Of a stretch of DNA of 64,000 nt, positions 39,991 to 47,349 are shown piece by piece. A model generated the notes under the pieces. The model searched no databases. It saw only the letters and a list, made by a program, of their open reading frames with translations, and was not told the origin of the DNA. This stretch comes from UBA5796 sp040752455 (lineage in GTDB: Bacteria; Chloroflexota; Anaerolineae; Anaerolineales; Villigracilaceae): NCBI GenBank assembly GCA_049324115.1, contig JBMOMN010000036.1:1-64000 (forward strand), read 5' to 3'. A program made the position numbers and the translations under genes. Positions within the stretch are counted from its first letter, which is position 1. Every line of letters starts with the position of its first letter.

Positions 39991-40037
39991 AATATTATTA
40001 ATTTAAATGTTGACAATAATTAAATATTTACTATAAT
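39991..40037 (+). promoter_or_regulatory. Strong promoter with AT-rich dyad
   Basis: TTGACA (40010-40015), 16 bases, TATAAT (40032-40037): both hexamers are consensus. An imperfect dyad, AATATT-ATTAATT ... AATTA-AATATT (39991-40028), is centred over the -35 region, suggesting a repressor site. The regulator gene is not adjacent. Confidence 0.75.
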
Positions 40038-40076
40038 TCTAAAAATTCCAAAAGCATATTTCAGAAAAGGTGAAAC

Positions 40077-41378
40077 ATGGAAATGCAGAACATCACCCAG
40101 CAGGAGTTCCTGTCCAACTGGAAACCGAAATTCTTCACCATCTGGGGCGGGCAGGCGTTCTCGCTGGTTGGTTCGTCGCTGGTCCAGTTTGCCCTGGTCT
40201 GGTGGCTGACCCAACAGACCGGGTCGGCGACCATCCTCGCCACGGCCAGCCTGGTCGCCCTGCTGCCCCAGATCGTGCTCGGCCCCTTCGTCGGCGCGCT
40301 GGTGGACCGTTGGAACCGCCGCGCCATCATGATCGTGGCCGATACGGCCATCGCCGCCGCGACCGTTGTGCTGATCCTGCTGTTCGCCACCGGCGTGGTG
40401 CAGGTCTGGCACATTTACGTCATCCTGTTCATCCGCTCGCTGGGAGGCGCCTTCCACGGCCCGGCCATGACCGCCTCCACGTCGCTGATGGTCCCCCACG
40501 AACACTTGACCCGCATCGCCGGGCTGAACCAGCTCCTGCAAGGGTTTATGAGCATTTTTGCCCCACCGCTGGGTGCGCTGTTGATCAGTTTCCTGCCGAC
40601 CCAGGGCGTGCTGGCGATTGACATCGGCACGGCCGCCATCGCTGTTCTCCCCCTCCTGTTCATCCCCATCCCCCAACCCTCGAAGCAAGTCGCGAAGGAA
40701 AACGGGAGTGCGCCCAAGACCTCCTACTGGCAGGATTTGGGGGCCGGGTTCACCTACGTGGTCAACTGGCCGGGGCTTCTCGGACTGGTGCTGCTGGCCA
40801 TGCTGCTCAACTTCCTGCTCAGCCCGAGCAGTTCCCTGCTCCCGCTCCTGGTCATGCAGGAATTCGGAGGCGGCGCGCCCGAACTGGGCTGGGTCGAATC
40901 GCTCTTCGGGGTCGGGATCATCTTGGGCGGGTTGACCCTCAGCGCCTGGGGCGGGTTCAAACGGCGGATCGTCACCTCCTTCATGGGGATCATCGGTCTC
41001 GGGATCGGCGTGATCCTGACCGGCCTGACCCCGGCCAATATGTTCTGGCTGCTGCTGGCAGCGAGCTTCCTGATCGGCGCGGGACAGGTGATGGCCAACG
41101 GCCCGATGGGAGCCATCTTCCAGTCCACGATCGAACCGGAATTCCAGGGACGGGTCTTCTCGCTGATCGGGGCGGGAGCCATGGCGATGATGCCGCTCAG
41201 CCTGTTGATCGCCGGCCCGACCTCCGACTGGCTGGGGGTGCGGGTCTGGTACGTTTTCGGCGGGGTGGTCTGCATCCTGGCGACGGTGATATCACTCTTT
41301 ATCCCATCCATCATGAACATCGAGCAGAACAAGCACGGAGAGCCGGTCCCTGAAGCGGAACCGGCCCCCGCAGATTAA
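40077..41378 (+). CDS. DHA3-type MFS efflux transporter (macrolide-efflux-like)
   Basis: A 433-residue, 12-helix MFS protein with the N-terminal pattern of the MefA/DHA3 group: Phe-Ser-Leu-Val-Gly-Ser-Ser-Leu-Val-Gln-Phe-Ala and loop Asp-Arg-Trp-Asn-Arg-Arg. Family members export macrolides and other drugs by proton exchange. The charged tail is Glu/Pro-rich. The near-perfect promoter with a dyad suggests repression until induced. GAAAAGGTG precedes the ATG. Confidence 0.85.
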   Translation: MEMQNITQQEFLSNWKPKFFTIWGGQAFSLVGSSLVQFALVWWLTQQTGSATILATASLVALLPQIVLGPFVGALVDRWNRRAIMIVADTAIAAATVVLILLFATGVVQVWHIYVILFIRSLGGAFHGPAMTASTSLMVPHEHLTRIAGLNQLLQGFMSIFAPPLGALLISFLPTQGVLAIDIGTAAIAVLPLLFIPIPQPSKQVAKENGSAPKTSYWQDLGAGFTYVVNWPGLLGLVLLAMLLNFLLSPSSSLLPLLVMQEFGGGAPELGWVESLFGVGIILGGLTLSAWGGFKRRIVTSFMGIIGLGIGVILTGLTPANMFWLLLAASFLIGAGQVMANGPMGAIFQSTIEPEFQGRVFSLIGAGAMAMMPLSLLIAGPTSDWLGVRVWYVFGGVVCILATVISLFIPSIMNIEQNKHGEPVPEAEPAPAD

Positions 41379-41380
41379 GA

Positions 41381-41410
41381 AAAAAGCCCCCGCAATGGGG
41401 GCTTCTTCTT
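41381..41410. terminator. Terminator between convergent genes
   Basis: AAGCCCCC-GCAAT-GGGGGCTT with A-runs before and TTCTTCTTT after; it can end both the MFS transcript and the reverse-strand cytochrome transcript. Confidence 0.85.
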
Positions 41411-41438
41411 TGAGGGAGGCTTTTCAAACGTCTCAAAA

Positions 41439-44400
41439 TCAGTCTTCCCTGCCGGTCGGGTGACAGCTCAGGCAATCGCTGAAATCATCAATGCCCTCCT
41501 CGCGATGCTTATTGGCTACCTCGCTCTGGTCGTGGCAGGTGTAGCAAGTCCAGCTTGAAAGGGTGCTCGGGTGGCAGTCACGGCAGGCATTCGCATCCCC
41601 GTGATTCGTCGGGAACGTGTGCGGACCCGTGAAACTGGCCGGCCGCCAAGCGGTGGTCGTGTGGCAGGAGGCGCAGTCCGTGCCGAACAGGCCCAGATGG
41701 AAAGCCGGGTCGGCGTGACAGGCCGAGCAGGCTGTGGGTGTGCCGTCGAACACGCCGTTGGCGTGGCATTGCTCGCAGGCCACGCTGACGTGCGCCCCGG
41801 TCAACGGGAAGGCCGAAAGGTTGTGGTCGAATGTGGCCGGTTTCCAGGCGGTGGTCGAGTGGCAGACTCCGCAGTTCGTGCCGTATTTGCCGCCGTGGCG
41901 GTCGTTATCGGCGTGGCAGGCATAGCACAATGTCGGCGTTCCCTTGAATTTGAGATCGGTATGACATTCGGCGCAGGGCAGGCTGATATGCGCGCCGGTC
42001 AGCGGAAAGATGGAATTGTTGTGGTTGAAGGTGGACGATTCCCAGCCGCTGGTGGTGTGGCAGCTTTCGCAAGCCGTTCCGAGCGCGCCGCTGTGTGGAT
42101 CGTCCAGGGTGTGGCAGGCGGAGCAAATCCTGGGCGTGCCTTTGAAGACCTGGTTGACGTGGCACTGGTCGCACTGGACCAGCGTATGTTTCCCGGTCAG
42201 CGGGAAAGCTGATTGGTTGTGATCGAATGAGGCGGGTTTCCAGCCGTTGGGGGTATGGCAGGTGGCGCAGAGCGTCCCCAACGCGCCGGCATGGGCGTCG
42301 TCGTCCAGGTGACAGGAGGCGCAGTCGGTGGGCGTGCCATCGAAGACCCCGTTGACGTGACAGCTTTCGCAGGCGACCGTGGCGTGCTTGCCCAACAACT
42401 GGAAGGCGAATTTGGAATGGTCCACCTGGGCCAGTTCCCAGCCGCCCGGCGTATGGCAGGACTCGCACTGGGTCCCGAAGGAACCGGCGTGGGCGTCGTC
42501 GTCCAGGTGACAGGAGACGCAGTCGGTCGGCGTGCCGTCGAAGACGCCGTTGACGTGGCAGGTCTCGCAGGCGACCGTGGTGTGTTTGCCTTCGAGCGGG
42601 AAGGCGAATTGGGAGTGGTCCACCTGGGCCAGTTCCCAGCCGTCGGGCGTGTGGCAGGACTCGCACTGGGTCCCGAAGGAACCGCCGTGGGCGTCATCGT
42701 CGAGATGGCAGGAGACGCATTCGGTCGGCGTGCCGTCGAAGACCCCGTTGACGTGGCAGCTTTCGCAGGCGACCGAGGTGTGTTTGCCTTCGAGCGGGAA
42801 GGCGAATTGGGAGTGGTCCACCTGGGCCAATTCCCAGCCATCGGGCGTGTGGCAGGACCCGCACTGGGTCCCGAACCCGCCGGCATGGGCGTCATCGTCG
42901 AGATGGCAGGAGACGCATTCGGTCGGCGTGCCGTCGAAGACCCCGTTTACGTGGCAGCTTTCGCAGGCGACGTTCCCGTGGCGGCCAAGCAACTGGAAGT
43001 CAAATTTGGAGTGGTCCACGCGGGCGAGTTCCCAGCCTTCGGGAGAATGGCATGCTCCGCAATCGGCGCCGAACTGGCCGTTGTGACGGTCGTCGTCCAG
43101 GTGGCAGGCCGAGCAATTCTGCGGGGCGGAGCGCAAGTCGTCCAGGGTGCGGGCGCCGAGGTGGCAGCGGAAGCAGGCCAACCCGTCGTGTTGGCCCGCC
43201 AACGGGAACGGGACCAGGCCATGGTCGAAGTTCGAGCCGTGCGAATCCAGCCCGTCGTGGCAGGCCAGGCAATCCGTCCAGAAGGTCAGGATGTGGGCCT
43301 GGGTGAACATGAAGTCCACAGCGAGGTGACAGGTGGCGCAGGCCAATTGGTTGAAGGGTGGGGCATAGCCGGACGTATGGCAATCCTGGCAGGCGAAGGC
43401 CGAACCGTCGGCCTGGGTCTGGTGGGCTTTCAGCGAAAAGGCCAGGGTTTCGTGGTCGAAGTTGGCGGGTTTCCAGCCGGAGGGGGTATGGCATACGCCG
43501 CACTGGTCGCCCAGGCCGCCGTCGTGGGCATCGTCCTGGAGATGACAGGCGCTGCAAACCGTCGGCGTGCCCTTGAAGATCCCCCCGGCATGGCAGCTTT
43601 CGCAGGCGGCCAGGGCGTGCTGCCCTTCGAGCGGGAAGGCGAACGTGGAGTGGTCCACCTGGGCCAGTTCCCAGCCGTCGGGGGTGTGGCAGACGGCGCA
43701 GTCGGTCCCGAACCCGCCGTTGTGCTGGTCGTCACCCGAATGACAGGCGAAACAAGCTGTCGGGGTGATGGTGTACCTGCCGTCGGCGTGGCAGCTCCCG
43801 CAGGCGACCGCGGCGTGTTTGCCCGTCAGCTTGAAATCTGCCGAATTGTGGTCGAAGCTGGCCGGTTTCCAGGCGGTCGTTGAATGGCAGGTGGAGCAAT
43901 CCACGTCGAACGTCCCGGCGTGGAAGTCGTCCTTCTGGTGGCAGACGCGGCATTCCTGCGGCGCGGCGCGCAGGTCGGCCAGGCTGCGGGCGCCGAAATG
44001 GCAGCGGGAACAGGACGCCTGGGCGTGACTCCCGGTCAGCTGGAAGGCGACCGCGTTGTGGTCGAAGGCCGCGCCGTGCGAGTCCAGCCCGTCGTGGCAG
44101 GCCAGGCAGTTGGTGCGGAAGTCGGAGATGTGCTGCTGGGTGAAGGCTAGGTCCACCTCGAAGTGGCAATCGGCGCAGGAGGTCTGGTTGAACGGCGGGG
44201 CGTAGCCCGTGACGTGGCAGTCCCGGCAGGCATACGCGGATCCGTCGGGTTTGGCGGTGTGGGCGGCCAGGGAGAAGCTGGTGGTGTTGTGGTCGAAAGG
44301 CGCGGCGGGACTCCAACCCTGGGGCGTGTGACAGGTCCCGCACTGGCTGCCGAGCGACCCGGCGTGGCCGTCGTCCTGGGCGTGGCAGGAGACGCAGTCC

Positions 44401-45524
44401 ATCGGCGTCCCCTTGAAAACTCCCCCGGCGTGACAGCTTTCACAGGCAAGGTTGGCGTGTTTGCCCTCGAGCGGGAAGGCGAACTGCGAATGGTCCACGG
44501 CCCGTTCCCAGCCTTCGGGCGTATGGCAGGCCCCGCAATCGGGGCCGAAAGCGCCGTCGTGCTTGTCATCCTGCGCGTGACAGGCAACGCAATCGGACGG
44601 GATTCCCCGGTAAACGTGATTGACGTGACAGGCCTCGCAGGCTACGGCTTCGTGCTTGCCGACCAGTTTGAAATCCGCCAGGTTGTGGTCGAACTGGGCC
44701 GATTTGGTCCAGCCGTTGGGGGTATGGCACATCCCGCACTTCACGCCGAAACGGCCTTCGTGGGGATCGTCGGCCAGGTGGCAGGCGGAACATTCCTGCG
44801 GGGCGGCGCGCAGATTGTCGAGGTTGCGGGCGTTGACGTGGCAGCCGCCGCAGGGAGTCAGGATGTGAAGTCCGGTCAGGGGGAATGGGACCAGGCCATG
44901 GTCGAAGGCCGCTCCGTAGGTGTCCAGCCCGTCGTGGCAGGCCAGGCAATCCGTCCAGAAGGTCAGGATGTGCTCCTCGGCAGCCACAGGGCTGATCGAA
45001 AGGTGGCAGTTGGCGCAGTCCCGCTGGTTGTAGGGAGGGGTATATCCGGCAGAGTGGCAATCCCGGCATTCGAAGGGAGTGCCGTCGAGGCGCAGCCGGT
45101 GGGCATCCAGCGAAAAACCGAGCATCTCGTGGGGATTCCAGCCAGGCGGCATTTCGGTCAGGGAGGCCTCCGGCCCGTGATGCTCGGTGTGGCAGGCCAG
45201 GCAGTTGAGGTCCGGCTGGCTGAAGCGGACCAGGCTGTGCAGGCTGTTCGGCTGCTGGAGTTCTTCGCGGGTGTTCGTGTGGCAGTCCAGGCACCGCTCC
45301 CCCATCGTTTCGGTGCTCCAGGGGGCAGCGTGGCAACTCGAACATTCCTGGATCTGGTTGTGCGCGATGACGTTCCCCAGAGGCGGGCCGGCCTTGGCGC
45401 TCAAATTACCGGGACTGAAAATTGCATTGTCTCCGGCAAAAGCGATACCGCTGATCGCAATGAAGCTGATGGCGGTAACAATGATCGAGTTAATCGAAAA
45501 GAAACCCTTGCGCCACGCCAGCAT
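41439..45524 (-). CDS. Giant secreted multihaem cytochrome c (57 CxxCH)
   Basis: A 1361-residue protein with a signal peptide (hydrophobic stretch ending Ala-Phe-Ala before Gly-Asp-Asn) and, by hand count, 57 CxxCH heme sites. Much of it is a 66-residue module: Gly-Lys-His, Ala-Cys-Glu-x-Cys-His, Cys-Val-Ser-Cys-His-Leu-Asp-Asp-Asp-Ala-His, Cys-x-x-Cys-His-Thr-Pro, then Val-Asp-His. Each module gives three heme sites and three further His residues, suggesting bis-His ligation as in triheme c7 cytochromes. Chains of c7-like domains are known as molecular wires (GSU1996 of Geobacter has four). Here about 19 modules' worth is present. It is the last gene of the reverse-strand electron-transfer cluster. 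Likely role: long-distance or extracellular electron transfer. Confidence 0.95.
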   Translation of the reverse strand: MLAWRKGFFSINSIIVTAISFIAISGIAFAGDNAIFSPGNLSAKAGPPLGNVIAHNQIQECSSCHAAPWSTETMGERCLDCHTNTREELQQPNSLHSLVRFSQPDLNCLACHTEHHGPEASLTEMPPGWNPHEMLGFSLDAHRLRLDGTPFECRDCHSAGYTPPYNQRDCANCHLSISPVAAEEHILTFWTDCLACHDGLDTYGAAFDHGLVPFPLTGLHILTPCGGCHVNARNLDNLRAAPQECSACHLADDPHEGRFGVKCGMCHTPNGWTKSAQFDHNLADFKLVGKHEAVACEACHVNHVYRGIPSDCVACHAQDDKHDGAFGPDCGACHTPEGWERAVDHSQFAFPLEGKHANLACESCHAGGVFKGTPMDCVSCHAQDDGHAGSLGSQCGTCHTPQGWSPAAPFDHNTTSFSLAAHTAKPDGSAYACRDCHVTGYAPPFNQTSCADCHFEVDLAFTQQHISDFRTNCLACHDGLDSHGAAFDHNAVAFQLTGSHAQASCSRCHFGARSLADLRAAPQECRVCHQKDDFHAGTFDVDCSTCHSTTAWKPASFDHNSADFKLTGKHAAVACGSCHADGRYTITPTACFACHSGDDQHNGGFGTDCAVCHTPDGWELAQVDHSTFAFPLEGQHALAACESCHAGGIFKGTPTVCSACHLQDDAHDGGLGDQCGVCHTPSGWKPANFDHETLAFSLKAHQTQADGSAFACQDCHTSGYAPPFNQLACATCHLAVDFMFTQAHILTFWTDCLACHDGLDSHGSNFDHGLVPFPLAGQHDGLACFRCHLGARTLDDLRSAPQNCSACHLDDDRHNGQFGADCGACHSPEGWELARVDHSKFDFQLLGRHGNVACESCHVNGVFDGTPTECVSCHLDDDAHAGGFGTQCGSCHTPDGWELAQVDHSQFAFPLEGKHTSVACESCHVNGVFDGTPTECVSCHLDDDAHGGSFGTQCESCHTPDGWELAQVDHSQFAFPLEGKHTTVACETCHVNGVFDGTPTDCVSCHLDDDAHAGSFGTQCESCHTPGGWELAQVDHSKFAFQLLGKHATVACESCHVNGVFDGTPTDCASCHLDDDAHAGALGTLCATCHTPNGWKPASFDHNQSAFPLTGKHTLVQCDQCHVNQVFKGTPRICSACHTLDDPHSGALGTACESCHTTSGWESSTFNHNNSIFPLTGAHISLPCAECHTDLKFKGTPTLCYACHADNDRHGGKYGTNCGVCHSTTAWKPATFDHNLSAFPLTGAHVSVACEQCHANGVFDGTPTACSACHADPAFHLGLFGTDCASCHTTTAWRPASFTGPHTFPTNHGDANACRDCHPSTLSSWTCYTCHDQSEVANKHREEGIDDFSDCLSCHPTGRED

Positions 45525-45613
45525 GAAGCCTCTCCTCGTCCAAAATTCATGCTTATTTTCACCAACATTATCAACTTTTATTGGACAACGTGTATGTCAG
45601 TTGCATTGCAATA

Positions 45614-45640
45614 TCAAAAAGCCCCCGTTGCGGGGGCTTC
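45614..45640 (-). terminator. Terminator after the 18-haem cytochrome gene
   Basis: On the reverse strand GGAAGCCCCCG-CAA-CGGGGGC is followed by TTTTTGATAT. It separates the 18-haem gene from the 57-haem gene, so the latter may have its own promoter (not identified) or depend on read-through. Confidence 0.8.
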
Positions 45641-45664
45641 CGAATCTCTAGCAGCGAACGGTCG

Positions 45665-47098
45665 TCAATCGCCGCCTTCTTCTTCCCGGCCGGTGGGATG
45701 GCAGCGCAGGCAGTCTTCGAAATTGCCGATGCCTTCTTCGCGGTGTTCGCGGGCCGTTTCGCCCTGGTCGTGACAGGTGTAGCAGGTCCAGGTGTCGAGG
45801 GCCGAGGGGTGACAGTCGCGGCAGGTCTCGGCCCCTTCGTGGTTGACCGGGAACGGGTGCGAAGCGTTGTATTGGGCAGGCTGCCAGGCCGTGGTGGAAT
45901 GGCAGGATTGGCAATCCGTACCGAACAGGCCGGCATGATAAAGCGGGTCTTCGTGGCAGGAGACGCAGGCCGTGGCCGTCCCCTTGAATGTCTCGTTGAC
46001 GTGGCATTCTTCGCACTCCACCCGGGCGTGCGCCCCGGTCAGCGGGAAGTTGGAGCGGTCGTGGTCGAAAGTAGCCTCTTCCCAGTCTGACGGGTTGTGG
46101 CACGCGCCGCAGTCATCGCCGAACCGGCCGCCGTGTTCGTCATCGCCGCGGTGACAGTCCACGCAGGCCTGCGGCGTGCCCTTGTAGATGTCGTTGACAT
46201 GGCACTCTTCGCACCTCACCTCGCGATGTTCGCCTTCGAGCTTGAAGGCGGACAGGTCGTGGTCGAAGGTGGCGGGGGTCCAGCCGTCTGGCGAGTGGCA
46301 CTGGCCGCAGTCCTGGCCGAAGCGGGACTGGTGGGCGTCGTCTTTCAGGTGGCAGGCGGAACATTCCCGCGGGGTGTTCTTCAGGTCGTTCGAGGTGCGG
46401 GCGTCCAGGTGGCAGGCGGAGCACAGGGCCTCGTTGTGTTTGCCGGTCAGGGGGTAGCCGGTCGTGATGTGGCTGAATCCGCTCCCGTAGGTATCCAGCC
46501 CATCGTGGCAGGCCAGGCAGCCGGTCCCGACCCAGAGCAGGTGGGTTTGGGTGTAGACCGGGTCCATTTGACGGTGGCAGTCCTCGCACGCGCCGGCCTC
46601 GAAGACGGTGATGTCGTCCGCATGGCAATCGGCACAGGTGAAGTCCTGCCCGTCCGAGCGTTGCGCGTGCCCCTTGAGGGAATAGCCCAGCATTTCGTGC
46701 GGAAAGCCCTCGCTGGTCAATTCGGTCAGGGAAGCCTGCGCCCCGCGGTGTTCGGGGTGGCATTCCCGGCATTGGATGTTCTGGTTTTTCTGGAGCATCG
46801 CGCCGTGCAGGCCGCTTGTTCCGGCGACCTGCACCGAAATGCCGGAGTGGCACTCGACACACAGGTCGTTCATTCGGCTGGTGGCCCAAAAAGCGGGGTG
46901 GCAGCGGCTACATTCTTTGGCGAGGGACGCGTGGGTATTCACCCCGCCCAGGGTCTCGCCCGGCTGGGCGTTCAGTTCCCCGGGGTTGAACATCAGCCCG
47001 CCCCTGGCAAGAGCCAGGATGGTGATGACTGCCAGCGTGACCGTAGTCGCGATCAACGCCGTGCCGGATATACACCCCAATCGCCTGCGTTCCTGCAT
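45665..47098 (-). CDS. Membrane-anchored multihaem cytochrome c (18 CxxCH)
   Basis: The ATG at 47098 follows GGAGG by five bases; a Met four codons earlier overlaps this site. The 477-residue protein has an N-terminal hydrophobic helix (about 10-32) with no clear cleavage site, then Phe-Asn-Pro-Gly-Glu-Leu-Asn-Ala, a motif shared by all three cytochromes here. Eighteen CxxCH sites were counted, with the same spacing of Asp-His and Gly-x-His partners. The last part (Cys-Arg-Asp-Cys-His-Pro-Ser ... Cys-Tyr-Thr-Cys-His-Asp-Gln) closely matches the end of the 57-haem protein. It probably passes electrons between the membrane and the larger cytochromes. Confidence 0.94.
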   Translation of the reverse strand: MQERRRLGCISGTALIATTVTLAVITILALARGGLMFNPGELNAQPGETLGGVNTHASLAKECSRCHPAFWATSRMNDLCVECHSGISVQVAGTSGLHGAMLQKNQNIQCRECHPEHRGAQASLTELTSEGFPHEMLGYSLKGHAQRSDGQDFTCADCHADDITVFEAGACEDCHRQMDPVYTQTHLLWVGTGCLACHDGLDTYGSGFSHITTGYPLTGKHNEALCSACHLDARTSNDLKNTPRECSACHLKDDAHQSRFGQDCGQCHSPDGWTPATFDHDLSAFKLEGEHREVRCEECHVNDIYKGTPQACVDCHRGDDEHGGRFGDDCGACHNPSDWEEATFDHDRSNFPLTGAHARVECEECHVNETFKGTATACVSCHEDPLYHAGLFGTDCQSCHSTTAWQPAQYNASHPFPVNHEGAETCRDCHPSALDTWTCYTCHDQGETAREHREEGIGNFEDCLRCHPTGREEEGGD

Positions 47099-47285
47099 AG
47101 TTGCCTCCAAGTTGATGGCAGGGCGCCCGCAATGACCTCTAAAGTATGGAGTCTGAATCCTGGATCTGCCCCACCGTTAAATCATACCAACATTTTCAAA
47201 AGTTACAAACAGGCTTCGCTGCAAGCCGGTTCGATGAGGCGTCGCGCGGCGGGTGAGGCCGGCACCGCCTGGATAAATACCCGGC

Positions 47286-47314
47286 GAGCAGGGCTGCCTC
47301 GCGCAGCCCTGCTC
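47286..47314. repeat. GCAGGGCTGC hairpin between cytochrome genes
   Basis: GAGCAGGGCTGC (47286-47297) pairs perfectly with GCAGCCCTGCTC (47303-47314) around CTCGC. There is no T-run; the same stem core occurs in the csp terminator at 51825-51847. Confidence 0.7.
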
Positions 47315-47349
47315 ATCAGTGTGACCGAACTTGCCGGGCCAGGCCGGGG

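Noticed and set aside
42255..45773. Long forward-strand frames opposite the giant cytochrome.
   Set aside because: They are the antisense of the regular CxxCH code, which lacks stops in that frame; they have no starts with ribosome sites.
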